DNA from: CAWCUK01 sp963798775
GTDB taxonomy: Bacteria > Bacteroidota > Ignavibacteria > Ignavibacteriales > Ignavibacteriaceae
Direction of reading: 5' to 3'
NCBI GenBank assembly: GCA_963798775.1
Contig: CAWCUK010000001.1
Location: 868,001-932,000 of the forward strand
DNA: 64,000 nucleotides
Both the position numbers and the translations under genes were made by a program. Of the stretch, positions 9,263-18,262 are shown piece after piece. The first letter of the stretch is position 1. Each line of letters begins with the position of its first letter. The notes under the pieces were generated by a model. That model was given only the letters and a program-made list of their open reading frames with translations. It had not been told where the DNA came from and ran no database searches.

Positions 9263-11688
9263 ATGAAAAAAACTTTACTTCTTACTTTTTTAAGCTTTCT
9301 TTTAACAAATTTAATCGGACAAACAATGAATTTACCAATTGTACCAAAACCGCAGCAAGTAAATTATCGGCAAGGGAAATTACAATTGAAAGAAGATCTA
9401 GTAATTTCTGTTAATACAGATTCAGCTGAAGCCGGTTATTCCGCTGAACAGATAAAAAATTCATTACTCGGTATAAAAGTTAATTCATCTATTATTAACG
9501 GAAAAAAAGGATTTATTATTTTAACGGTTGATAAGAATTTAAAGAAGGATGAAAAAAATTTTAACGAAGAGGGATATACTCTTTCAGTTAATTCCGATGG
9601 AATAAAAATAGAAGCGCCGACTTTAAAAGGCTTATTTTACGGAACTATGAGTTTAGTTCAATTATTAGATAAAGCAAAAGATAAAACTATTCCTTTTGTT
9701 GAAGTTGTTGATTGGCCGGATATGAAAATACGAGGAATTTCAGATGATATTAGCCGAGGACAAGTTTCTACTTTAAATAATTTCAAAAAGATTATCGACA
9801 ATATTTCCCGGTATAAAATGAATACCTATATGCCTTACCTCGAAGATATGATACAATTTGATGCTTATCCCACAATCGGGAAAAACCGGGGAGCACTTAC
9901 AAAAGAGGAGATTCGTGAATTAGTTACATACGCAAAAAAACATTTTGTTGAAGTTATTCCCATCTTTCAAACCTTGGGGCATTATGAAAATTTACTTTCA
10001 CAACAGGAGTTTTTAAAATACGCGGAATTTCCCGGCGCCGCTTCTCTTAATATTTCTAACGATTCTACTTATATTTTTCTTGAAGCTCTGCTTAAAGAGG
10101 TTTTTGAACTTTTCCCTTCAAAATATTTCCATATGGGCGCCGATGAAAGTTTTGATGTTGGACTCGGCAAAAGTAAATATTTAGTTGATGAATCGGATAT
10201 CGCGACAGTTCATGCTAATCATTACAAGAAAATTTATAACATCTGCAAAAAATACGGCAAAAAAGTCTTAATGTACGGCGATATTATTTTGCGCCATCCT
10301 TCAATCCTTTCACAGATTCCAAAAGACATAACTATTGTTGATTGGCATTACCGCGCCGATTATGATTATCCCTCAACACGAACTTTTAAAGACGCAGGAT
10401 TTAATTATTTTGTTTCTCCCGCTTCTTGGAATTTTTTAACTACTTTTCCCACAAACGTAAATGCTATTCCTAATATTAAATACATAATAAAATCCGGGTT
10501 AGAAAACGGTTCCGAAGGAATGATAAATTCCAACTGGGGAGATTACGGTGCCGAAACATTTAAAAGATTAATCTTATTCGATTATGCTTGGTCCGCTGAA
10601 TGTTCATGGAATTTTAAAGGAAGCGATCAAAGTGAATTTACTAAAAATTATTTCTCCGATTTCTTCGGAACTAATGATGAAAGATTTGCCGAAGTATATG
10701 AAACTTTAAGCAATCCCTTTAATCAAATGATGTGGCATGAAGTCTGGCGACATCCATTATTAGATTTTAGAGCGCCGGTTTGGTGGGAAGCAAACATGTC
10801 GCGCGTAGGAAAAATTAGCTGGATGAATTGGACACTTCCTAATACCTTAAAAAAAATAAATGAACTTCAAAAAGAAGCGACTAAAAATAAAGATCATTTT
10901 GATATACTTAGATTTATTATAAAACTGGATGATTGGTATAAACTGAAATTAAATACACAACTTATGCTTCATGATAGTGTTCAGCTTGCTAATAATGCTG
11001 AAGAAATTTTATCTAATATTGATGAAAATATTTCCGAGCTTAAAAAATTAGAAAAAGAATATTCTGATATTTGGCTTCAATATTACAAAAAAGATAATTT
11101 GAATATGATTCAAGATAAATTTGAAAGATTGATTTCATATTTCGAGGAAACTAAAGCTCAAGTAAAAGAAAATCCGGTTAAACTTGCTTCTCCCTTAATT
11201 TCCAGCAGTTGGATTTATGTAGCAAAAGATGATACCGGCAAAAAAAATCTTGCCGATAAAGCGGAATTTAAACGAGTAATAAATTTAAATCAAAAACCTG
11301 AACACGCGTATCTTCAGCTTATGGGAGATACTTACGCACGCCTCTTTATAAACGGAGAATATGTTGATGAAGTTTTTGCACGTCGCTCTCTTTCTCTTTT
11401 AGTTGATTACAAAAGAATAAAGTTTTTAGATGTTAGCAAGTTTTTAAAGAAGGAGAAAATATAATAATTGTTAAAGTTGAAAATTATAACAATCATGGTG
11501 CGGCCGGAGTTAATATAGCATCATCTTTTATTACCGGAAATACTATTGCTAATATTGATACGAATATAAAGGATTGGCAAGGGAAATATGATAATTCAGA
11601 TTGGAAAACAGTTACCGAAAAGGAATATCCGTATCAAATTATTGCTCCGAATTTTAGCACAGGCAGAACAAGCTGGATCGAAAGATAA
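9263..11688 (+). CDS. Secreted GH20 beta-N-acetylhexosaminidase (frame broken near the 3' end)
   Basis: A signal peptide (MKKTLLLTFLSFLLTNLIG) precedes a GH20 N-terminal domain (NLPIVPKPQQVNYRQG) and the (beta/alpha)8 catalytic domain with FHMGADES, whose Asp-Glu pair is the substrate-assisted catalytic dyad of GH20. It would release terminal GlcNAc or GalNAc from chitin fragments, glycans or peptidoglycan outside the cytoplasm. The first frame stops at 11464, but a one-base deletion in the A-run near 11445 explains this. The alternative frame continues with ENIIIVKVENYNNHGAAGVN to a stop at 11688 and completes a beta-sandwich accessory domain. Full length would be about 808 residues. The context with GlcNAc kinase and an AmpG-like importer suggests amino-sugar salvage. 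Confidence 0.85.
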
Positions 11689-11706
11689 AACAGAAAGATT
11701 AGTATT

Positions 11707-12222
11707 TTGAAAAAATTAGCATCAGTTTTACTCGGTATTTTCGGCGGATTAATTTCTGTTCTCTATTTTAATCAATTGATTAAATTTTTATTTTCATTTT
11801 TATTATCCGAAAAAACTGCTCTATTTTTTGATGGAATTCTGCTGCGTGTAAATTTAATTTCATCAGAAATTAATTTTATGTTTTTTGTGGTTTTATCAAT
11901 ATTGCCTCTTATAGCAAGTATAATGGTTATAGAGGTTTCTTCAATTGTTATAAAGAAAAGTTCAAACGATTTAGTAAGAACCGCTCTTCTAATCTACCAA
12001 TTGTTAAATACCGGATATTTAATTTTAATGATAGGTTTGGGAATATTTCAAACGATTATAAAGAAAGGAGTTTCATTAAATTGGATGAAATTCCTTTCTG
12101 CAGGAAATTTTTCATACAACCAATCGCTTCTAATAATGTTTCTAATTATGATGCTTCTTCTGGTTTATTTGAATTTTTCCACAAAACGAATTAAAAGAAA
12201 TATTCCGGTTATTAAAGAATAA
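11707..12222 (+). CDS. Small polytopic membrane protein of unknown function
   Basis: A 171-residue hydrophobic protein starting at a TTG (11707) with an AGAAAGA purine stretch upstream. About four membrane-spanning segments can be seen: residues 5-32, 55-80, 95-120 and 140-160, the last (MFLIMMLLLVYLNF) followed by a basic tail (KRIKRN). No catalytic or binding motif is recognisable and I do not know the family. It lies 18 bases after the corrected end of the GH20 gene and 27 bases before the SDR gene, so it is probably in the same transcript. Confidence 0.6.
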   Translation: MKKLASVLLGIFGGLISVLYFNQLIKFLFSFLLSEKTALFFDGILLRVNLISSEINFMFFVVLSILPLIASIMVIEVSSIVIKKSSNDLVRTALLIYQLLNTGYLILMIGLGIFQTIIKKGVSLNWMKFLSAGNFSYNQSLLIMFLIMMLLLVYLNFSTKRIKRNIPVIKE

Positions 12223-12249
12223 TAAATTGAACTTTGTAGAAAGGGAAAT

Positions 12250-13023
12250 ATGACACTTTTAAAAAATAAAGTCGTCTTTATTACGGGAGCCTCCTCGGGA
12301 ATAGGTGCCGCATGCGCAAATGAATTTGCCGCAGCAGGCGCTGATTTGATTTTAAGCGCGCGTCGTATCGAGCAGTTAAATAAGTTGGCGGATAAATTAA
12401 AAAATAATTATCATATAAAAGTTCTTACCTTAAAATTTGATGTAAGAAGACTTGATCAGGTAAAACAGAAAATTGAATCTTTACCGGATGATTGGAAAAA
12501 TATTGATGTATTAGTTAATAATGCCGGTCTTGCCAGAGGATTTAATAAGTTGTATGAGGGAGATATTAATCATTGGGAAGAAATGATTGATACAAACGTA
12601 AAAGGTTTATTATATGTAAGCAGAATGATTCTGCCGGGAATGGTTGAAAGAGAATCGGGACATGTAATTAATATCGGTTCTACTGCCGGGCATGAAGTTT
12701 ATGCGGCCGGTAATGTTTACTGCGCTACAAAATTCGCGGTTAATGCGCTAACTCAATCTTTAAGAATAGATGTATTAGATAAAAATATTAGAGTAACTAC
12801 AGTAGATCCCGGAATGGTAGAAACTGAATTCAGCGAAGTAAGGTTTTCGGGAGATAAAGAAAGAGCGGCAAAAGTTTATGAGGGAATTTCGCCTCTAACT
12901 GCCTCAGATGTTGCAAACGCCGTATTATTTTGCGCTACACGTCCGCCTCATGTAAATATTAATGAAATAATAATTACTCCCGCGGCACAGGCATCATCGA
13001 CACAATTGTACAGAAAAGCATAA
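12250..13023 (+). CDS. SDR-family NAD(P)-dependent oxidoreductase (YdfG-like)
   Basis: A 257-residue classical short-chain dehydrogenase. The Rossmann nucleotide loop is ITGASSGIGAACANEFAAAG at the N-terminus. LVNNAGLAR is the NNAG structural motif, and a serine in NIGSTAGH together with YCATKFAV (Tyr-x3-Lys) completes the catalytic set. Close relatives are the YdfG/serine 3-dehydrogenase-like SDRs that reduce 3-hydroxy acids or malonic semialdehyde, but substrate cannot be read from sequence. The ribosome site AAAGGG is 7 bases before the start. A strong hairpin terminator follows immediately. Confidence 0.85.
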   Translation: MTLLKNKVVFITGASSGIGAACANEFAAAGADLILSARRIEQLNKLADKLKNNYHIKVLTLKFDVRRLDQVKQKIESLPDDWKNIDVLVNNAGLARGFNKLYEGDINHWEEMIDTNVKGLLYVSRMILPGMVERESGHVINIGSTAGHEVYAAGNVYCATKFAVNALTQSLRIDVLDKNIRVTTVDPGMVETEFSEVRFSGDKERAAKVYEGISPLTASDVANAVLFCATRPPHVNINEIIITPAAQASSTQLYRKA

Positions 13024-13026
13024 AAA

Positions 13027-13062
13027 AATCCGGCCGAGTTTATATTGGCCGGATTATATTTT
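13027..13062 (+). terminator. Hairpin terminator after the SDR gene, between convergent genes
   Basis: AATCCGGCC (13027-13035) pairs with GGCCGGATT (13047-13055), a perfect 9-bp stem with an 11-base loop, followed by ATATTTT. An A-run precedes it, so it can also serve the convergent tsaC transcript, which ends at 13076 on the other strand. Confidence 0.8.
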
Positions 13063-13075
13063 AATAAAAAGTTCT

Positions 13076-13687
13076 CTACACAAACAAGCTAATGTCTCCC
13101 GCGCCTTCTCTAATTACTTCCGGTTGTTCTTCACTTAAATCAACCACACTCGAAGGCGACTGCGAAAGATTTCCGGAGGCTAACATTAAATCTACCTGCG
13201 AATTAAATATAGCTTTAATTTCTTCGGGATTAATAAGTACGTTCCCTTTTCGACTTGTTGTACTTGTACTTATTATAGGATTGCCTAAATTTTTAACCAA
13301 TGTTAAAGAAACATTATGATTCGGAACTCTTATTCCTACAGTTTTTCGTTTACTCCATAATTTTTTAGGAACTGCTTTTGCCGCCGGTAAAATAAAAGTG
13401 TATGGGCCCGGTAATAAATGTTTCATTGTCCGGTAAGCATAATCTGAAACTTTAGCATATTGCGCAATATCTTTTAAATCCGAACAGACAAAACTAAATA
13501 ATTTAGTTCCTACTTCATTTTTAATTTGAAATATCCTTTCAAGAGCAGTTTTATTGAAAATATCGCATCCGATACCATATACTGTATCTGTAGGATATAT
13601 AATTACTCCCCCATCCTTTAAAACACTTACGGCTTTATTTATGAATCGAATTTGAGGATTTTCAGGATGAAGTTCATAATATTCCAT
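13076..13687 (-). CDS. tsaC: Threonylcarbamoyl-AMP synthase (Sua5/YrdC/YciO family)
   Basis: A 203-residue protein with the YrdC domain: GGVIIYPTDTVYGIGCDIFN near residue 27, then KLFSFVCSDL, VGIRVPNH and ISTSTTSRKG. The enzyme makes L-threonylcarbamoyl-AMP from threonine, bicarbonate and ATP for the t6A modification of ANN-decoding tRNAs, an essential step. Length matches the short TsaC/YciO form, without the extra C-terminal Sua5 domain. YciO-like paralogues exist, so assignment to the functional tRNA-modifying form is probable, not certain. It is divergent from rpmB. Confidence 0.85.
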   Translation of the reverse strand: MEYYELHPENPQIRFINKAVSVLKDGGVIIYPTDTVYGIGCDIFNKTALERIFQIKNEVGTKLFSFVCSDLKDIAQYAKVSDYAYRTMKHLLPGPYTFILPAAKAVPKKLWSKRKTVGIRVPNHNVSLTLVKNLGNPIISTSTTSRKGNVLINPEEIKAIFNSQVDLMLASGNLSQSPSSVVDLSEEQPEVIREGAGDISLFV

Positions 13688-13940
13688 ATAACTTCCTTTC
13701 TTTTAGTTTTTGATCTCATCAAGAATGGTTTGAGCGGTTAGGTAAATATTTATTGGATTTATTTCAGTATTAAATTAGTAAGCTTAGATTAATAATCAAT
13801 TCCATTAAAATACTTATTAACTAGCGCAATTTTTGTTAACTAATCCGAATAATAACCACTATTAATTTTATTTTTAAGTTTAATTTTTATTATATTTGTT
13901 GTTCAAATTTAAAAAGGCGTTGATTTTTTAAGGAGATAAA

Positions 13941-14171
13941 ATGTCCAGAAGATGTCAAATAAGCGGTATTGGTCCAATTACTGGAAATAATGTATCACAT
14001 GCTCATAACCGGACAAAAAGAAGATTTTTACCGAATCTGCAGAAAAAGAGAATTTGGGTTCAGGAATTGAATCGATTTGTAACTATAAAACTTTCTGCTA
14101 AAGCAATTAAAAGTATTTCTAAAAACGGAACTTCCGGAGTTGCAAAACTTGTCAGAGAAGGTAAGATCTAA
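13941..14171 (+). CDS. rpmB: 50S ribosomal protein L28
   Basis: A 76-residue basic protein. MSRRCQISGIGPITGNNVSH and KRRFLPNLQKKRIWV are the L28 signature. A clear AAGGAG ribosome site lies 5-6 bases before the start. Upstream, TATATTTG at 13891-13898 could be a -10 (or a Bacteroidota TAnnTTTG box), but no convincing -35 partner is visible. A strong terminator directly follows, so the gene is monocistronic. L33, often next to L28, is not here. Confidence 0.96.
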   Translation: MSRRCQISGIGPITGNNVSHAHNRTKRRFLPNLQKKRIWVQELNRFVTIKLSAKAIKSISKNGTSGVAKLVREGKI

Positions 14172-14199
14172 TAACTACCTTCTTAATTAATTTTTTTTT

Positions 14200-14230
14200 A
14201 AGCTGTTTCTTTTGAACAGCTTTTTTTTTG
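14200..14230 (+). terminator. Rho-independent terminator of rpmB
   Basis: AAGCTGTT (14200-14207) pairs with AACAGCTT (14215-14222), followed by a run of T to 14229. The stem is perfect, with a 7-base loop. Confidence 0.88.
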
Positions 14231-14235
14231 TAGGA

Positions 14236-14503
14236 ATCGAGTAGGAGGACGGCTCACCACCTTCTGTCTTCTTACACCACCGTACGGAAGGTTCACGTAT
14301 ACGGCGGTTTTAAAATTTATATTTGTTATTACAGATAACTTAATAACTTCTCAAGAATAGACTTAAGTCCAAGTTTATCAAAATATTTCTTTCTAATTGC
14401 ATCCGTAATGTAACTAGCCTCGCAAAAAACACCCTTACCATTTAGCTAATGATTCCTCTTATCTGGCTCATTCGGGACTTGCACCCTATCATGTCGGGCG
14501 CAC
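14236..14503 (-). mobile_element. Internally deleted class C-type group II intron (copy A)
   Basis: Read on the minus strand, the element begins GTGCGCCCGACATG (5' end at 14503), a typical start of bacterial class C introns, and has the domain I stretch GGAATCATTAGCTAAATGG. It then jumps to about 29 codons (about 14329-14417) ending KKYFDKLGLKS plus a short tail and stop, which looks like the C-terminus of an intron-encoded maturase. Domain V follows at 14276-14308: ACCGCCGTA pairs with TACGGTGGT (9 bp including a G-U), carrying the CGC triad of class C instead of AGC. The end is CCTCCTACTCGAT at 14236, the usual class C 3' end. Most of domains I-IV and the reverse transcriptase are missing, so it cannot move by itself. 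It lies just beyond the rpmB terminator. This fills most of the gap between rpmB and the next gene. Confidence 0.75.
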
Positions 14504-14547
14504 AATTATAAAAGCGCAGATAAATTTCCACATTTTTTTTAAATTCA

Positions 14548-16890
14548 TTACTTTAATAAAATAATTTTTTTCACTGCTCTAAAACTCCCGGCACTAAGTT
14601 CATAGAAGTAAACTCCACTGGAAATTCTGCGGCTCCCTATTGAAGCATTAAATATTAATTTATACTTTCCGGCTTCTTTTTTCTCATTAATTAATACTTG
14701 AACTTCATTTCCGAGAATATCATAAAGTTTTATTGTAACTAACCCAACTTCCGGTATTTCATATTTTATAGTAGTGGATGGATTAAAAGGATTAGGATAA
14801 TTTGGATATAGTTTATATTCTTTAGGTACAAAATTAACATTGACTGAAATCTTATTTGAATTTTCAAACGAACCATCAAAATTAATCTGTTTCAACCGGT
14901 AAAAATATTCTCCCTGCGCGGAAATATTATTATCGGTGAAGTAGTAGTCATGTTTTTCAGTTGTTGTCCCGTTTCCGTTAACACTCCCAATTATTTCCCA
15001 CTCTTGATCTCCTATTTTCCGCACAATTTCAAATCGTCTATTATTCGTTTCTGTGGCGGTTGACCAGTTGAGAATTATTTTATTTTCTTTATACTCAGCT
15101 TTAAAAGATATAAGTTCAACCGGTGTGACGGCTTCATGAACTACGGTTACTTTATGATAAGGGTGGTAATTATCATTGCTTTTAATTTTTAAAATATCCT
15201 CCGAGACAGCCGAGGGATTAAGACAATAAATATTCAAATTGAAACTGCCGTTCAATTCCGGTATTGTCAGAGGAAAATCTATATCATCAATTTTAAAATT
15301 CGTCCCCTTTTCAAAATAGATTGTATCGATCACCAAAGTATTTTTCCCAAGAGAATTAATTTTAAGTTGTGAAATTATTGCATCTATGAATTCAATTCTG
15401 CTATCACATTGAAGATTTGCGAGATACAGAACCTTAGTAAATCTTAATAGATCGGCTCTTAAAAAACCTGACCCGACATTAGTTAGTTTAATGGTTGTTT
15501 CGCCTCCGCCTTGCAATATGAAACTTGTATCACCGCCGACTCGCTTCCAGTATTCTCCGCCGATTTCCAAATTTTCATTAAATCCTGCTACACGTTGTGT
15601 ATCGCTGAAAGAAGGAGTAACAATTTCAAGTTTGGCTTCAGTTGGAGCTGAAGACGAATACGGCGAACTATAATCTAAATAATATTCTCCGCCAAGAGAA
15701 TCGGGAAGTGGAAAATGAAAAACGGCGGCGCATTGCGATTGATCGCCGGTATTGATAATACTTTTTTTATTTCCTTCCGTTATGGGATACGGGTAAGGGG
15801 ATGGGGTGGAAGGGAGCCAGCCTGAACCGATAGTTTCAAAGGAGGCATTTTCAATATTATAATGAGGCTCACTGCCGTCTAAACTTGCATTTAAAATAAA
15901 GTTGTAATTAACGCCTTCTCCGTATAAAGGGAGTTTGGCTTCAGGTTCTAGTAAATCGTTTGAGTAGAAAATGATTGTATCTGTTATTAACGTATCCAGT
16001 CTCGGTAAAAATTTAACGATGATATTTTTCTTGCCGCCGGCAGGAATAGTAACGGGGAATGTATCTTCGATTGTAAAAAGATAACTTTCCATGCTGATGC
16101 CGGAAATAATTAATGACGATGTCCCCGGATTATAAATCGTTAATTCTTTACTTGCGGATGAAAAAATGACTGTGGGCGAAAAATATAGAGGCGCACGATC
16201 TTTATAAAAATTAAAATTGTAAAGAGTATCATGAGAAATGGGATCAACTTCAGTTTGAGTAAATCTTCTTGCTCCGAATTCAATATCGGGACCTGCCTGA
16301 GAACTTCTTAATAAAGCTACTGCATCGGTTCTTAATATATTTTTTCCGCCGATTCCCAATCCAATATCAACCGTTAAAGCGAGATCACCCGCCGATAAAT
16401 TTATGATTCCCAATGGATACCAGCTTGGCAATCCTTCCGGTGTATTATTATTCATTTCGTTATAGAGGAAACCATCTGCGGGAGAATTATCCGTTGGTCG
16501 TTTAAAAGTTACAATTGCATTCGTCGTAGAATTTTGGGAATACATATTATGGTAAATAATATAGCTTCCGTCTTTATTTACGGGACAGTAAAACTGAGCA
16601 TGAGCGCCTTCATTATTGCCTGCCCCAAATCTACTTGCTCTTCTGGCAGTTCCACCATAAAAGTAAGCGGCAGTATTTTCCCACCAGCCGTATACATTTG
16701 GATCGGAAGTATTGGTTTGAGGAAATTCTTTATAGGTTGGAGTATTCATAATCGTGCCGGTTGAACCATTGCTGTTTCCATCGCTTACATTATCAACAAA
16801 AATAACGTTAGAATCCGGGATTACCTGCTGGGCATATTCAGCTGTAAAAAATCCCGTAATAAGAAGGAGCACAAACAAACTCTTAATCAT
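14548..16890 (-). CDS. Secreted multidomain protein with T9SS type A sorting domain
   Basis: A 780-residue exported protein. A signal peptide (MIKSLFVLLLITGFFTAEYA) is followed by a golvesin/xanthan-lyase-like beta domain (residues about 25-200; RFGAGNNEGAHAQFYCP). Then come an ASPM-SPD-2-Hydin type Ig domain (about 240-330, LTIYNPGTSSLIISGI), a second golvesin-like domain, a second Hydin-like domain and a fibronectin-like segment. The C-terminal tail of about 80 residues has LYPNYPNPFNPSTTIKYEIP and ends in VKKIILLK. That tail directs export through the type IX system and is usually cleaved on surface attachment. No catalytic motif was seen, so it may be a structural or adhesive surface protein. 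It sits exactly between two copies of a decayed group II intron in direct orientation. Confidence 0.8.
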   Translation of the reverse strand: MIKSLFVLLLITGFFTAEYAQQVIPDSNVIFVDNVSDGNSNGSTGTIMNTPTYKEFPQTNTSDPNVYGWWENTAAYFYGGTARRASRFGAGNNEGAHAQFYCPVNKDGSYIIYHNMYSQNSTTNAIVTFKRPTDNSPADGFLYNEMNNNTPEGLPSWYPLGIINLSAGDLALTVDIGLGIGGKNILRTDAVALLRSSQAGPDIEFGARRFTQTEVDPISHDTLYNFNFYKDRAPLYFSPTVIFSSASKELTIYNPGTSSLIISGISMESYLFTIEDTFPVTIPAGGKKNIIVKFLPRLDTLITDTIIFYSNDLLEPEAKLPLYGEGVNYNFILNASLDGSEPHYNIENASFETIGSGWLPSTPSPYPYPITEGNKKSIINTGDQSQCAAVFHFPLPDSLGGEYYLDYSSPYSSSAPTEAKLEIVTPSFSDTQRVAGFNENLEIGGEYWKRVGGDTSFILQGGGETTIKLTNVGSGFLRADLLRFTKVLYLANLQCDSRIEFIDAIISQLKINSLGKNTLVIDTIYFEKGTNFKIDDIDFPLTIPELNGSFNLNIYCLNPSAVSEDILKIKSNDNYHPYHKVTVVHEAVTPVELISFKAEYKENKIILNWSTATETNNRRFEIVRKIGDQEWEIIGSVNGNGTTTEKHDYYFTDNNISAQGEYFYRLKQINFDGSFENSNKISVNVNFVPKEYKLYPNYPNPFNPSTTIKYEIPEVGLVTIKLYDILGNEVQVLINEKKEAGKYKLIFNASIGSRRISSGVYFYELSAGSFRAVKKIILLK

Positions 16891-17101
16891 TTTTCAACCT
16901 TTAGGTTTAAAAAAGTGACCTAAAATATTTTAATCGGTATAATTTCGTAGGATGGCAGTACGATTAAAATAAAATCAAGGTAAACAATAATTAGAGCTGA
17001 ATTTAAATAGGAATAATCGGTGAAATCTAAAAGAACATCAAACGAAACTTAATGAATGCCTTTTGTAGAATCAACATCAAAACAATCTTTAAATTGATTA
17101 G

Positions 17102-17504
17102 ATTATACGGCGGTTCTTTAATTTATAATGGCAGTGAAAATAGTTTTGTGTAAATGATTAAAAAGGAGTTTGAGGCTAAGCGGAGTGAATCGTAGGTAAT
17201 GATGATGATATTCTCTTTGGCAGAGAAACCTTTAGAGCCCTCCCTGTGTAATACTAGTTATTTTCACACTTACACCCGCCATATTTATTTCATATTTTTC
17301 AGGTAAGTTTTGAGCTTTAGAGTTATTCGACTCCTCATCCAGTATTTCTGCCTACTATGGTTGCTGTTCGTCGGGGCAGCTTTTTGCCTGCTGTTCCTTC
17401 AGATTCTTCCTCGCGAAAGACGCCCTTGCCATTTAGCTAATGATTCCTCTTACCTTGTTCATTTGGGACTTGCACTCTATAGTAAGTCGTCATACCGAAC
17501 GCAC
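17102..17504 (-). mobile_element. 3'-truncated class C-type group II intron (copy B)
   Basis: On the minus strand the element starts GTGCGTTCGGTATG at 17504, immediately after the T-tract of the rplI terminator. Insertion behind terminator hairpins is the known habit of class C introns. Domain I features follow: GTGCAAGTCCC, GCTAAATGGCAAGGGCGTC, GAATCTGAAGGAA and GACGAACA. The sequence then runs without a maturase to AAAGAACCGCCGTATA (about 17104-17119), the 5' strand of domain V, where it stops matching, so the domain V partner strand, domain VI and the 3' end are lost. The 67-base block 17409-17475 aligns without gaps to 14418-14484 of copy A, about 59 of 67 identical. The remaining gap to the T9SS gene start (16891-17101) holds nothing I can identify. 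Confidence 0.72.
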
Positions 17505-17507
17505 AAA

Positions 17508-17532
17508 TAAAAAAACCGTCTTTACAGACGGT
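17508..17532 (-). terminator. Rho-independent terminator of the rpsF-rplI operon
   Basis: ACCGTCT (17526-17532 on the minus strand) pairs with AGACGGT (17515-17521) around a 4-base loop, and a T-run follows. It is the insertion target of intron copy B. Confidence 0.88.
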
Positions 17533-17561
17533 CTTTGTTAAATTAAATTACGCAGAAAAAC

Positions 17562-18005
17562 TTACTCTCTTACTACCCAAACTTTTATTTTAGCATTTAC
17601 ATTAGCGTGTAATTTAACACTAATTCCATAAATACCTAAAGATTTAATAGGCTCATCAATTTCAATTTTTCTTTTGTCAATATCGTAATCTTTTTCTTTC
17701 AGGGCATCGGCAATCATTTGAGCAGTTACGGATCCGAAAATTTTATCTTCTTCACCAACTTGAACAGGAATTGTAACAGATACTTTCTCAAGTTCGGCGG
17801 AAAGAGTTTCAGCTTCATGCAGTTCTTGTTGTTTTCTTTTAAGAAGAGTTTTCTTTTCCTCTTCTAAAGCAGCAACATTACCTTTTAAGGCTGCATAAGC
17901 TATATTTCTCGGGAGCAGGAAATTTCTAGCATATCCGTCTTTTACATCAACGAGGTCGCCAATTTGCCCTAAATTCTCAAAGTTTTGTCTTAAAATAACT
18001 TTCAT
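17562..18005 (-). CDS. rplI: 50S ribosomal protein L9
   Basis: A 147-residue protein of normal length. The N-terminal RNA-binding domain begins MKVILRQNFENLGQIGDLVD and contains GYARNFLLPR, followed by the long connecting helix (EEEKKTLLKRKQQELHEAE) and the C-terminal domain. A good AAGGAGAT ribosome site precedes the start. It is the last gene of the rpsF-ssb-rpsR-rplI operon and is followed by a strong terminator. Confidence 0.96.
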   Translation of the reverse strand: MKVILRQNFENLGQIGDLVDVKDGYARNFLLPRNIAYAALKGNVAALEEEKKTLLKRKQQELHEAETLSAELEKVSVTIPVQVGEEDKIFGSVTAQMIADALKEKDYDIDKRKIEIDEPIKSLGIYGISVKLHANVNAKIKVWVVRE

Positions 18006-18021
18006 TTTATCTCCTTCAAAG

Positions 18022-18252
18022 CTATCTTACGGTATCGGCAACATAAGGCAGAAGTGCCATATGGCGTGCACGTTTAATAGCAATTGATAGTTGTCTTTGG
18101 TATTTAGAGCAGGTTCCGGTAATTCTTTTAGGAATTATTTTGCCATGCTCTGTAGTGTATTTTTGTAATAACTTAACGTCTTTATAATCTATGTATTTTA
18201 CTTTATTCTGAGTAAATCTACACACTTTTTTTGTTCTTATTTCTTTACGCAT
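18022..18252 (-). CDS. rpsR: 30S ribosomal protein S18
   Basis: A small basic protein with VCRFTQNKVKYIDYKDVKLL, GKIIPKRITGTCSKYQRQLS and AIKRARHMALLPYV, the S18 signature. An ATG three codons upstream (18261) lies inside the likely AGGATGG ribosome site, so the second ATG (18252, MRKEIR) is the better start, giving 76 residues. S18 binds S6 in the platform of the 30S subunit, and the two genes are in the same operon. Confidence 0.95.
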   Translation of the reverse strand: MRKEIRTKKVCRFTQNKVKYIDYKDVKLLQKYTTEHGKIIPKRITGTCSKYQRQLSIAIKRARHMALLPYVADTVR

Positions 18253-18262
18253 TTTCACCATC

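Noticed and set aside
13891..13898. TAnnTTTG Bacteroidota promoter box before rpmB
   Set aside because: The box is present but no TTG partner at a proper distance was found, and other genes here fit a different promoter type.
17310..17510. 66-codon open frame across the intron copy B
   Set aside because: It lies antisense in structured group II intron RNA and runs into the rplI terminator; no protein family.
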